A stretch of 32,718 nt of DNA from Gammaproteobacteria bacterium (GTDB lineage Bacteria > Pseudomonadota > Gammaproteobacteria > Pseudomonadales > Azotimanducaceae): positions 1-32,718 of the forward strand of contig JAFIFL010000015.1 of assembly GCA_020832055.1 (NCBI GenBank). Reading direction: 5' to 3'. Under the pieces are notes generated by a model, which did not search any database, was not told the origin of the DNA, and saw only the letters and a list, made by a program, of their open reading frames with translations. A program made the translations under genes and the position numbers. Below, one piece after another: positions 22,998-31,101 of the stretch (its first letter is position 1; each line of letters begins with the position of its first letter).

Positions 22998-24434
22998 CTA
23001 CAGCCAGCGCAGATTCACCGTCGTGTCGATGGCGGCCTGCACTTCCGGGTCGGCCAGCATGTTGTCGAGGACGAAGGTCTCGCGGCCGTCCAGATAGCGG
23101 TCCACCAGCGGCACGAGCCGCCGCACGGCACGGCCGAGGTCGGCTTCCACCGGAGTGATGATCGCCAGCATGGGGTCGGGTCCCCGCGGCAGACTCAGGT
23201 GATTGAAACCCATCACCTTGGAGATGATGCGTCCAAGCGGTGTCCGCCGACGCATGTGGCGAATGCCCCAGTGGTTGATGTGGTGGGCCAGCGGCATCCG
23301 GCGGGTATCGAGCTGACCACGCTCGAACAGCCGCCGGAAGCCCACCTCGACGAGCTCCCGGGCCAGCAGGCGCGGAAACTGGTTGTTGTCCACCCAGCCG
23401 ACGCAGCGGAAATCCGGGTTGAGCAGGAAATCCACGGGCGCGAAGAAGGGGTCGAACTCGTGGTAGCCGAGACGTCTCAGGTTCTCCTGAATGCCCGGAT
23501 GGCCGATGGAACTCACTGAGGCGATGCGCGGCAGTCCGAGGCGCTGATAGACCACCTGCGCAAGGCTGGTGCAGCTGACGTACTCGGGGTCGGGGTCACA
23601 GGTGTAGAAGTTGTAGCCACGAGCCTGTGCGATGGCGTCATGGGCCGCTGCGCCCACCTGCGCGCCGTGTTCCGGGCGCAGGGCTTGGTGGCGGTAGACC
23701 TCGGCGTAGGCCACGTAGCGGGCATTGAGGAAGACGTTCAGGGGCACGGCCCGCAGCCCCTTCTCATAAGTTTCCACCACGGCCGGGAAGCGCTTGCCGC
23801 CCGCCTCGAGGATGGCGAACACGGCTGCGTGGGGACAGTAGCCCTTGGGTTCGCTCAAGGAGGTGTAGACGGAATTGCCGTCGAGATTGACGTTGGCGAG
23901 CAACACGTCGCCGGGCTGGAGCGTCAGGCCCCGATAACGGACGAGTTCGCCCTCGAACTGGTACTCGGCGAAGGCCGGCATTGTCTGCCACTTGGCGAAG
24001 GGCCAGGCGCTGGACCGGTTGACCTCGATTTTCAGGTCCACGTCCGGACCTGCGAGCTGATGGTGCTCGGGTGCGTCCGGCAATCTCAGTCCCTGATGCG
24101 CGAGCACCCGGCCGAGCGTGGAGGACCGGTCTGGCAGCAGCGCTTCGAGGCGCTTCCGCTGACTCTGGTCCAGATACAGGTTCAGCGCGATGAGATTGTC
24201 GACCAGCCTGTCCACCTCCAGGGATCCTGCGGCGGACTGCGCTTCAGCGGTGTTCAGCAGTTTCGCGAGTACGCGCTGACGCCAGTGACTGGCCGCCAGT
24301 TTGGCACCGAGAATGGCCCGGGCGTCGCCCCTGGGGCGCGGCAGGTTCAGGTAGGCGTCATTGCCGGCGCGGATATGGTCGCCGAGGACAGCAGGACAGG
24401 CGGCATCAGGCAGCACCGGTTCGAAAGCGGTCAT
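22998..24434 (-). CDS. Permuted NlpC/P60 (YiiX-like) papain-fold protein
   Basis: A 478-residue protein. LTLQPGDVLLANVNLDGNSV and then CPHAAVFAIL (H202) correspond to the GD-V and His blocks of YiiX/YebB-type permuted NlpC/P60 amidases; YVSCTSLAQVVYQRLG supplies the cysteine (C288) after the histidine, as expected for the permuted order. About 165 residues before and 190 after this core are not recognised. Such proteins cut amide or thioester-like bonds in peptidoglycan or lipids, but the substrate here is unknown. No signal peptide is seen from the chosen start, so it may be cytosolic. The frame is open upstream to 24761; I chose the ATG at 24434 because the upstream part crosses a minus-strand terminator. 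Confidence 0.6.
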   Translation of the reverse strand: MTAFEPVLPDAACPAVLGDHIRAGNDAYLNLPRPRGDARAILGAKLAASHWRQRVLAKLLNTAEAQSAAGSLEVDRLVDNLIALNLYLDQSQRKRLEALLPDRSSTLGRVLAHQGLRLPDAPEHHQLAGPDVDLKIEVNRSSAWPFAKWQTMPAFAEYQFEGELVRYRGLTLQPGDVLLANVNLDGNSVYTSLSEPKGYCPHAAVFAILEAGGKRFPAVVETYEKGLRAVPLNVFLNARYVAYAEVYRHQALRPEHGAQVGAAAHDAIAQARGYNFYTCDPDPEYVSCTSLAQVVYQRLGLPRIASVSSIGHPGIQENLRRLGYHEFDPFFAPVDFLLNPDFRCVGWVDNNQFPRLLARELVEVGFRRLFERGQLDTRRMPLAHHINHWGIRHMRRRTPLGRIISKVMGFNHLSLPRGPDPMLAIITPVEADLGRAVRRLVPLVDRYLDGRETFVLDNMLADPEVQAAIDTTVNLRWL

Positions 24435-24558
24435 GCAGAGTCCAACTCCGATGGGCGGGTGGTGACGCCGGGCTGGTGCCGCACGTCCGGTCGAGGCGAA
24501 GGCTAATGGCAGCGCGAGGAAAATGCCACGGGCAAGAGCGAAGCTGCAAACGCCAGGC

Positions 24559-24587
24559 AAAAAAAAAGCCCGCACCAGGGTGCGGGC
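24559..24587 (-). terminator. Strong Rho-independent terminator
   Basis: On the minus strand GCCCGCACC and GGTGCGGGC form a stem around a 2-4 nt loop, followed directly by nine U residues (A-run at 24559-24567 on the plus strand). It lies 22 nt after the stop of the small gene at 24610-24885 and before the papain-like gene, so it separates the two transcripts. Confidence 0.9.
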
Positions 24588-24609
24588 CAGATATGGGAGG
24601 AGAGAGCGT

Positions 24610-24885
24610 TCAGGCAGCCCGATCGGAGAGAGAGGACGACGGGGCAGTCTGATGGGCATCGACCCACTGGCCGGAGGTCGAAGAAGGGGAAGCGGGGTCT
24701 GCGGGTGTGATCCTTGGGGAGGTGTCTTCCGGATCAGCCAGCAGGACGGTGCGCAGACCACCGAGGTTGAGTGCGTCGGCCAGACCGAGCCAGGCGTCGA
24801 GGCCGTCTGCCAGCCAGGAACCGATCACGGGCAGACGCTCCAGTGCATCCTGCGTCGAATGGGGTTCAACTTTGGAAGGGCTCAT
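24610..24885 (-). CDS. Small orphan protein of 91 residues
   Basis: MSPSKVEPHSTQDALERLPV begins a protein whose middle (about residues 15-45: LPVIGSWLADGLDAWLGLAD, then ALNLGGLRTVLLADPED) looks like one or two amphipathic helices. The tail is Pro/Ser/Thr-rich and probably disordered. No family recognised. Support for a real gene: GAGG eight bases before the ATG at 24885, a strong intrinsic terminator 22 nt past the stop, and AT-rich DNA upstream. A TTG at 24915 could give a 101-residue form. Confidence 0.55.
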   Translation of the reverse strand: MSPSKVEPHSTQDALERLPVIGSWLADGLDAWLGLADALNLGGLRTVLLADPEDTSPRITPADPASPSSTSGQWVDAHQTAPSSSLSDRAA

Positions 24886-25245
24886 GGTGTCTGCCTCGGT
24901 CAATGGCCGGTTCAAGCGTATTCCCCTTTAATGAATCAATTATTGCGCCAACTCTCGCCCTGCTCTGGAAAATCTTCAGGCGCGCGCTCGGGGAAAGCCC
25001 ATTTTTTATGTAAAACAAAGAGATGAAGCTCTTTTTGAATGTCCACCGACAATCGTCTGATTGCGTGCACGTTCGCACGGCCGATGCCCGGCCGGGTGAT
25101 TTCCGGCCAGGAAGCCCGAACGCCGCGCGGGTGGCGGCCCGGCGTGGCGCATCCGAAGTGGCCGGCGCACCATGGCGGTGCGGCGGGGCGCGCGGACTTT
25201 AGAGAAGGGGGCGCCAAACAGCAAGAGGCGCGGGCAGATTCCGCG
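24886..25245. other. Intergenic region with AT-rich part and hairpins
   Basis: About 360 bp without a convincing gene. Positions 24920-25035 are markedly AT-richer than the rest of the window and probably hold the promoter of the small minus-strand gene. AAAGAG and CTCTTT (around 25018-25035) form a 6-bp hairpin followed by U residues. Further right, the DNA is very GC-rich with short stems, such as CGCACC (25166-25171) with GGTGCG (25177-25182), likely the 3' region of the symporter transcript. No clear promoter boxes were found. Confidence 0.5.
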
Positions 25246-26859
25246 TCAGGTCCCGCTGGCGGTCGTGAATCCATAGGCGACCAGCGCAATCACACCGGCC
25301 CAGGCCACCAGCCCGGCGTAGGCTGGCCACCAGGCGCGTCCAAGACCGCTGCGATCGAATTCGGACTCCTGCGGCGCCGGCCTCGGCAGCTGCAGACTGA
25401 CCAGGACGGCGGTCAGCCAGGTAGCCACGAAGCCGGTGACGTTCCACCACAGCCAGGAAATGTCGGGGTGGCCCCAGGCCAGGTAGAGGTTGAGGCCGAA
25501 TCCGGCCAGCAGACCACAGAGCACGCCGGGTTGCCCGGTCCTGCGGGTGAGGAGACCGAGCAGGAACACCGCCAGCAGTGGGCCGTTGATCAGGGAACCG
25601 ATCATGTTGATGGCCACCAGTACGGAATCGGCGATGGCCTCGACGTAGAAGGCCATGATCAGGGTGACCACCCCCCAGAACACCGTCAGCAGCTTGGCCA
25701 GGATGAACTCCCGACGCACCGACAGCGGCTGGTTGCGAAAGCGTCGGACGATGTCTTCCATGGTGGTGGCCGACAGCGCATTGAGCACCGAGTCCAGGGA
25801 AGACATGGCCGCCGCGAACAGCCCGACCATCACCAGACCCACCAACCCGGGCGGGAACTGCTCGAACACGAACTGGGGTACAGCCAGATTGAAGTTCGGC
25901 GCAGTCTCGCCGCTGCCCGTGGTGCGCAGCGGCAGCCGCTCGACGAACCCCGGATCCATGCTCGCGTAGGCGGCCAGACAGACCCCGAGCAGGCAGTAAC
26001 TCAGCACCAGCGGGAAGCGCAGCAGGCCATTGAGCAGCAGGGCTCGGTTGCCATCAGCCACCGTCCGGGATGCCAGCAGGCGCTGGGTCTGGCTCTGGTC
26101 GCAGCCGTAGTAGCTGACGTAGAGAAACAGGCCACCGAACAGCATGGGCCAGAAGGCGTAGTCGTGGCCATCGCCCCAGCCGGTGTGACTGAAGTCCAGG
26201 CTGGTCAGCCGTTCCGAAGGCACGCTGGCGAAAACTGCGGTGACGCCACCGAGCGCATCCACGGCCACCCAGATCGCCAGCAGTATGGCGCCGCTGAGCA
26301 CGGCGAGCTGGATCACGTCGCTGACGATGACGGCCCGCAGGCCGCCGATGGCATCGTAGACAATGGTGACGGTTGCCAGCAGCAGGACGGCGGTGAGGAA
26401 ATCCGTGTCCAGGCAGATCGCGAGAATCAGCCCCGCCCCGTAGACCGTCACGCCGGTGGCGAACGCGCGGACCAGCTGGAACACCAGGGAAAGGGTCAGT
26501 CGCGTGGCAAGACCGAAGCGGCGCTCGAGGTAGGCGTAGACGGATACCAGTCGCAGACTGCGCAGGGTCGGCAGCAGCAGCGCCATGATGACGATCATGG
26601 CCAGCGGTACGGCGAGTTCGTACTGCAGCCAGAGCAGACCGCCACCGACGGAGAAGGCGACGAAGGCCGGGGCGCCGAGGATGCTGTTGGTGGAACACTG
26701 AGTGGCCATGGTGGACAGGGCAATGCTGACGGAGCCAGAGCGGTTGCCTCCAAGGTAGTAATCGCGGCGAGTGCGCTGCCCGCGGGCAATGACGATGGCA
26801 AGCCCGATCATGGCGGTCATGTAGAGACCCACCACCAGCCAATCCACCGGGGTCATCAT
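25246..26859 (-). CDS. Sodium:solute symporter family transporter
   Basis: A 537-residue membrane protein with about 13-14 hydrophobic segments. DWLVVGLYMTAMIGLAI at the N-terminus, RRDYYLGGNRSGSVSIALSTMATQCSTNSILGAP in sections, and GLFAAAMSSLDSVLNALSATTMEDI in the second half are hallmark SSS (SLC5-like) blocks; the last is the family signature. It imports a small organic solute with Na+. The gene is divergent from the GH13 phosphorylase and lies beside the glucosylglycerate genes, so a sugar or glycoside substrate is plausible but unproven. The start is the ATG at 26859 (a second ATG follows at once); upstream sequence in the frame is not membrane-like. Confidence 0.88.
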   Translation of the reverse strand: MMTPVDWLVVGLYMTAMIGLAIVIARGQRTRRDYYLGGNRSGSVSIALSTMATQCSTNSILGAPAFVAFSVGGGLLWLQYELAVPLAMIVIMALLLPTLRSLRLVSVYAYLERRFGLATRLTLSLVFQLVRAFATGVTVYGAGLILAICLDTDFLTAVLLLATVTIVYDAIGGLRAVIVSDVIQLAVLSGAILLAIWVAVDALGGVTAVFASVPSERLTSLDFSHTGWGDGHDYAFWPMLFGGLFLYVSYYGCDQSQTQRLLASRTVADGNRALLLNGLLRFPLVLSYCLLGVCLAAYASMDPGFVERLPLRTTGSGETAPNFNLAVPQFVFEQFPPGLVGLVMVGLFAAAMSSLDSVLNALSATTMEDIVRRFRNQPLSVRREFILAKLLTVFWGVVTLIMAFYVEAIADSVLVAINMIGSLINGPLLAVFLLGLLTRRTGQPGVLCGLLAGFGLNLYLAWGHPDISWLWWNVTGFVATWLTAVLVSLQLPRPAPQESEFDRSGLGRAWWPAYAGLVAWAGVIALVAYGFTTASGT

Positions 26860-27029
26860 GGCGCCCGCGCCGGGCCGGGAGCCGTTACCGGCCGTGCAGC
26901 CTGCTGTGGCAACATGCCGGCATGCGCCCTGCAGGGCGATACCGCCCCGGCAAGGCCTTCGGTACGCAACCGCTGCCCGCTGCCGGAACGAACTTGCGCG
27001 TCGCAGGGCGCGGTGACGGAATCCGCCAC

Positions 27030-28811
27030 GTGAATCATCCAGGTAGCCACGGTGACACGCTGCACGGTGCCTTTGCAGCCCGGGTCCACGCCCTGCGCAG
27101 CGAACTGGGCACGCTCTATGGCCCGGAGGCCGCCGGAGATATCCTGCGTGCCGTGCTGGCGACGGTGGCAGAGTGTCGCCCGGCGCCATCGACACCGCCT
27201 CCGCGGAGTCTCGACCCCCGGCAGTTCGGTGCCGAGGACGTACTTCTGATCACCTACGGTAATACCCTCGAACGTGCTGGCGAGATGCCTCTGACCACCC
27301 TGAAGCGTTTCGTGAGCGAGCGGCTCGACGGTGTGGTCAATGCGGTCCACGTGCTGCCGTTCTTTCCTTTCAGCTCCGACGACGGCTTCGCTGTGATCGA
27401 CTTCTACAGCGTCGACCCGGCCCTTGGGGACTGGCCAGACATCACGGCGCTCAGTGGCGAAGTGGCGTTGATGGCCGACCTGGTCATCAATCACGTCTCC
27501 CGGGAAAGCCTGTGGTTCATGGACTTCGTCAACGACTCCGAACCCGGCAGGGACTTCTTCCTGACGCTTGCGCCGGACACGGACGTCAGCCGGGTGGTGC
27601 GGCCCCGCAACACGCCGCTGCTCGTGCCCATCCATACCTATCGCGGACTGCGCCACGTTTGGGCCACGTTCAGTGAGGATCAGATCGACCTGGATTTTTC
27701 CAGGCCCCGTGTGCTCACAGAAATGATCCGGGTGCTCTGCAACTACCTGCGCGCAGGTGCGCGTCTGATCCGGCTGGATGCCATCGCCTATTTGTGGAAG
27801 GAGTTGGGAACCCCCTGCATCCACCACCCGAACACCCACGCGGTGGTGCGCATCCTGCGTCTGGTCAGCGAACTGATGTGTGATCCGGGCCGCGATCCGG
27901 TGGTGATGATCACCGAAACCAACGTGCCCCACAGCGAGAACGTCAGCTATTTCGGCAGCGGGGACGAAGCCCACATGGTCTATCAGTTCTCCCTGGCGCC
28001 GCTGGTGCTGCACGCCCTCACCCGGGGCAGCAGTCGCTACCTGATGCAGTGGGGCGCGGTGCTCGACCCGCCACCGCCTGGATGCACCTTCCTCAACTTC
28101 ACCGCCTCCCATGATGGCATTGGTCTGCGTCCGGCCGAGGGTCTGGTGCCGGAGCAGGACATCGACGTCCTGGTGGATCTCATGCACGCCTTCGGCGGGT
28201 TCGTCAGCATGCGCCTGATGCCGGATGGCAGTCAGCGACCCTATGAGATCAACATCTCCCTGTTTGATGCCCTGCGAGGCACGTTTGCCGGCGAGGATGC
28301 ATGGCAGGTCCAGCGGTTTCTCTGCAGTCAGGTGCTCGCCATGAGCCTGCAGGGTGTGCCCGCCGTCTACATTCACAGCCTGCTGGCAACCGGCAACCAC
28401 ATCGAGGGCGTCGAGCGCAGCGGGCGCACCCGATCCATCAACCGCAGGCAGTGGCAACTCGACGACATCGACGCGCGGCTGGCGGATCCCGGCACTGCCA
28501 CGGCGAAGGTGTTCACGGCGCTGTCGTCCCTGCTGCGACTGCGTTGCTGCGTGCCTGCCTTCGCGCCGGGGGCAGCGCAGACCTTCATTCCCGTCGGCGA
28601 TGACTGGGTGACGTTCATTCGCGGGGAGGGTGCCATGGCGGTGGCCGTGGTGATCAACGTCACGGCCCGGACCTGCCGCCTCGACGAGCAGGCCCGGGCG
28701 GCTCTCGGGTGTGCGCGTCAGGTTCGGGATCTCATCAGCGACGAGGTGTTCGCTGCCGGCGGACCGATCGAGGTGGCCCCGTATTGCTGCCTGTGGCTGC
28801 AGGCTCATTAG
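27030..28811 (+). CDS. GH13_18 phosphorylase, probably glucosylglycerate phosphorylase
   Basis: About 593 residues. VHVLPFFPFSSDDGFAVIDF, LMADLVINHVS, LIRLDAIAYLWK (nucleophile D250), VMITETNVPH (acid/base E296) and TASHDGIGLRP (D362) are the catalytic blocks of the sucrose-phosphorylase subfamily GH13_18. Members phosphorolyse sucrose, glucosylglycerol or glucosylglycerate to glucose-1-phosphate. Beside gpgS and gpgP, glucosylglycerate is the most likely substrate, with a role in recycling the solute. The stop lies 3 nt from the convergent gpgS stop. The frame opens at an ATG at 26922 (629 residues), but that extra part lacks a ribosome site and typical codon bias; I prefer the GTG at 27030. 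Start confidence is low; family confidence is high. Confidence 0.85.
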   Translation: MNHPGSHGDTLHGAFAARVHALRSELGTLYGPEAAGDILRAVLATVAECRPAPSTPPPRSLDPRQFGAEDVLLITYGNTLERAGEMPLTTLKRFVSERLDGVVNAVHVLPFFPFSSDDGFAVIDFYSVDPALGDWPDITALSGEVALMADLVINHVSRESLWFMDFVNDSEPGRDFFLTLAPDTDVSRVVRPRNTPLLVPIHTYRGLRHVWATFSEDQIDLDFSRPRVLTEMIRVLCNYLRAGARLIRLDAIAYLWKELGTPCIHHPNTHAVVRILRLVSELMCDPGRDPVVMITETNVPHSENVSYFGSGDEAHMVYQFSLAPLVLHALTRGSSRYLMQWGAVLDPPPPGCTFLNFTASHDGIGLRPAEGLVPEQDIDVLVDLMHAFGGFVSMRLMPDGSQRPYEINISLFDALRGTFAGEDAWQVQRFLCSQVLAMSLQGVPAVYIHSLLATGNHIEGVERSGRTRSINRRQWQLDDIDARLADPGTATAKVFTALSSLLRLRCCVPAFAPGAAQTFIPVGDDWVTFIRGEGAMAVAVVINVTARTCRLDEQARAALGCARQVRDLISDEVFAAGGPIEVAPYCCLWLQAH

Positions 28812-28814
28812 CGA

Positions 28815-30068
28815 TCAGCGGCCGCCCTGGGCCACCACCTTCAGACCCGATCGCGCTTCCCTGTAGTCCTGATCCACCGCCGCGTGGAGCTGATCGAAGA
28901 CGTCCGGCAGGGCGCTGCGGACCCGGTTCCAGCTCGGAATGAACGGCGTCTCCTGAGGTTTGTCGAGGAAGATCTCGCCAGCGGTGAGGATGTTGGCGGC
29001 AAACAGTTCCACCGCCCGCTCCTCGGCATCCCGGTCGAGGTGCAGGCCGTTGATCAGCGCGTCGTTGTAGTAGCTCTGCACGAAGTCCAGCGCCATGCGG
29101 TAGTAGGTGGCCTTGATGGAGCGAATGGTGCCCATGGAGAACACCTCGCCGGTGGTGGCCAGCTTGCGGAAGACCGCCTTGACGATGTCCGTGCTCATGC
29201 GCGCCAGACCGGTGTCCGGATCGTCCTCTGACAGCGGCTGGTGCTTGTGGTCATAGTTGTCCGCCACGTCCACCTGACACACCCGCTGGCTGCCGTAGTT
29301 GCGGTAGACCTCGGACAGCACGCCGATCTCGAGTCCCCAGTCGCTGGGAATGCGCAGGTCCCGCAGCACGTCCACCTGCATGGAAAACTCACCGGCCAGC
29401 GGATAGCGGAAGCTGTCCAGGTAATCCAGAAAAGGATTGTGTCCGAGGACCTGCTTCAAGGCCCGGTTCAGCGGGGTGACCAGCAGGCGGCAGACGCGGC
29501 CGTTGAGCTTGCCGGAGGCGACCCGCGGGTAGTAGCCCTTGCAGAACGCGTAGTTGAACAGCGGATTCACCACCGGGTAGATGAGGCGGGCGAGCATGCT
29601 GCGGTCGTAGGTGAGAATGTCGCAGTCGTGCAGGGCGACGGCCTGCGCAATGCCCGAGGCCTGGATGTAACCGAGGCAGTACCAAACGTTGCGGCCCTTG
29701 CCGAGTTCCATGGGCGCAAGCCCGCGTTTGCCGAGCATGGCGTCGATGGCGCCGAGGCGGGGGCCGTCGTTCCAGAGAATGCGGTGGTGCTGAGGCAGGC
29801 GTGCGAAGTATTTTACTGCGTGGTGATACTGCTCCTCGTCGGCGCGGTCGAGACCGATGACGATCTGACTGAGGTAGGGGACCTTGGCCAACTCGTCGAC
29901 GATGGCGCCGAGGGCAGGGCCCTCGAGTTCGGAGAACAGGCTCGGCAGGACCAGGGCCATGGGGCGGTGGCGTGCGAACTGCACCAGTTCGGCTTCGAGA
30001 GCTTCCACGGGACGCTGGGAGAGGTTGTGCAGGGTGGTGATGATGCCGTTCTGGAAGAAGTCGCTCAT
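28815..30068 (-). CDS. gpgS: Glucosyl-3-phosphoglycerate synthase (GT81)
   Basis: A 417-residue GT-A glycosyltransferase. MSDFFQNGIITTLHNL is the characteristic N-terminus of the archaeal/Persephonella-type GpgS; ALHDCDILTYD carries the DxD metal site (D148, D150); KGYYPRVASGKLNGRVCRLL and later GLEIGVLSEVYRNYG fit the same family. It transfers glucose from an NDP-glucose to 3-phosphoglycerate, the first step of glucosylglycerate synthesis, a compatible solute. The ATG at 30068 is 4 nt after the gpgP stop with GAGG nine bases upstream; an upstream ATG at 30083 overlaps gpgP and lacks a spaced ribosome site. Mannosyl-3-phosphoglycerate synthase (GT55/78) is less likely given the N-terminus. 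Confidence 0.88.
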   Translation of the reverse strand: MSDFFQNGIITTLHNLSQRPVEALEAELVQFARHRPMALVLPSLFSELEGPALGAIVDELAKVPYLSQIVIGLDRADEEQYHHAVKYFARLPQHHRILWNDGPRLGAIDAMLGKRGLAPMELGKGRNVWYCLGYIQASGIAQAVALHDCDILTYDRSMLARLIYPVVNPLFNYAFCKGYYPRVASGKLNGRVCRLLVTPLNRALKQVLGHNPFLDYLDSFRYPLAGEFSMQVDVLRDLRIPSDWGLEIGVLSEVYRNYGSQRVCQVDVADNYDHKHQPLSEDDPDTGLARMSTDIVKAVFRKLATTGEVFSMGTIRSIKATYYRMALDFVQSYYNDALINGLHLDRDAEERAVELFAANILTAGEIFLDKPQETPFIPSWNRVRSALPDVFDQLHAAVDQDYREARSGLKVVAQGGR

Positions 30069-30072
30069 GAGA

Positions 30073-30891
30073 TCATGCCTCATCCCTCAGCAGTGCCTGG
30101 ATGCACTGCTGCCAGCCTGCAGGTCCCGGCTCCGGGCTCCTGACCACGCCTTCGCGCCGCTTCAGCGGCATCCAGCTGGCGTCCGGCCGGCGGATGACAA
30201 CGGCCACGTCCGCCAGCTGCAGCATGTCGGCATCGTTGGGGCTGTCGCCGGCCGCAATGACCCGGTAGCGGATGTCAGGATGGGCAGCCGTGTAGCGGCC
30301 GACCAGTTCGCGCATGGCCTCGGCCTTGTCGACCTTGGGCATGACGTGCAGAAAGCGGCCGCCGCTCACGGCCCGCAGGCCGGCGCGGGTGAGTTCGGCG
30401 ATGAAATCCCGGCGGATGGCTTCCGAACCCTCCCAAATGCCGGGTTCAGAGCCCTGGCGCTGCCGCGCGCGCTGGGCAGCCATCTCGTCGAGACCGGTCA
30501 CGGCGGCCACTTCCTTCGCGCTCATGTCACCGAAGCCCCGGAACGGGAAGTGATGCCGCGACCGGATCTGCTCGAGGATGCTGCGAATTTCCCGGTAGGT
30601 GGGGCCGAAGTGCTCGACCTGCAGTGGCGTGCTCGAGGTAATCCCCGGGTCGTTGCGGAAGTAGCCCTCAGGCAAGGCTACACCGGCGCCATTCTCGAAC
30701 ACGATGGGGTGGATCAGATCCATGGCGCGCCGCAGCAGGCGCATTTCCGCCAGGGTCTTGCTCGAAGTGAGGATCAGCGGGATGCCGCGTTCGCGTATGG
30801 CGGCAAGAGCAGCGCTTGCCGCCTCGAAGCGATAGCCCTCGTCCAGCAGGGTGCCGTCGAGGTCGGTGAAGATCAGGGTTCCGGTCTTCAT
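30073..30891 (-). CDS. gpgP: Glucosyl-3-phosphoglycerate phosphatase (HAD, MPGP family)
   Basis: A 272-residue HAD phosphatase. FTDLDGTLLD (D10 nucleophile, D12) is motif I, LTSSKTLAEM motif II, and AAGDSPNDADML (G215-D220) motif IV; GFGDMSAKEVAAVTGL in the cap domain is typical of the mannosyl-/glucosyl-3-phosphoglycerate phosphatase family. It dephosphorylates the GpgS product to glucosylglycerate in the cytosol. The frame runs 31 residues further upstream, but MKTGTLIFTDLDG at 30891 is the family N-terminus with AAGGCGG about ten bases before it. It is the first gene of a two-gene operon with gpgS and lies about 60 nt downstream of the start expected from a sigma-54 promoter match. Confidence 0.88.
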   Translation of the reverse strand: MKTGTLIFTDLDGTLLDEGYRFEAASAALAAIRERGIPLILTSSKTLAEMRLLRRAMDLIHPIVFENGAGVALPEGYFRNDPGITSSTPLQVEHFGPTYREIRSILEQIRSRHHFPFRGFGDMSAKEVAAVTGLDEMAAQRARQRQGSEPGIWEGSEAIRRDFIAELTRAGLRAVSGGRFLHVMPKVDKAEAMRELVGRYTAAHPDIRYRVIAAGDSPNDADMLQLADVAVVIRRPDASWMPLKRREGVVRSPEPGPAGWQQCIQALLRDEA

Positions 30892-30961
30892 GGCGGTAAA
30901 CCGCCTTGCGATAGCCATGACTGCTCGGTCCACCATGCCCCCAGAGGCGACAGGCTGTGGA

Positions 30962-30978
30962 AAGCAGATCCCGTGCCA
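30962..30978 (-). promoter_or_regulatory. Candidate sigma-54 promoter of gpgP-gpgS
   Basis: Reading the minus strand from 30978: TGGCACGGGATCTGCTT. The invariant GG and GC are present with exactly 10 bases between them, and the full element TGGCACG-N4-TTGCT is matched except for one base (C for T). The start would be near 30952, some 60 nt before the gpgP ATG. It is the best promoter match in the window. Confidence 0.6.
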
Positions 30979-31101
30979 GCGCATGGGGTTGCGGTCGGGG
31001 CCCGATTGGGGGATCGATGGGCTCTCGGGCGGCCAGGCCGCGCAGCGAGGCGCCCCGATTCGGTGCGCCGTTCGATTCTGGCGCCAGATTGGTGCATGGC
31101 T

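Noticed and set aside
24435-24761. N-terminal extension of the papain-like gene to 24761
   Set aside because: It would read through the minus-strand terminator at 24559-24587 and has Arg/Pro/Leu-rich non-conserved-looking sequence.
24938-24956. Sigma-54-like element upstream of the small gene (minus strand TTGGCGCAATAATTGATT)
   Set aside because: The invariant -12 GC is GA here and the -24 box is also imperfect, so the match is not convincing.
25039-27033. A 664-codon plus-strand open frame opposite the symporter
   Set aside because: Composition is dominated by Gln, Gly, His and Asp with no domain, and the opposite strand codes a clear SSS membrane protein.
26856-28808. A 650-codon minus-strand open frame opposite the GH13 gene
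   Set aside because: The plus strand carries all GH13 catalytic motifs; the antisense product has no recognisable fold.
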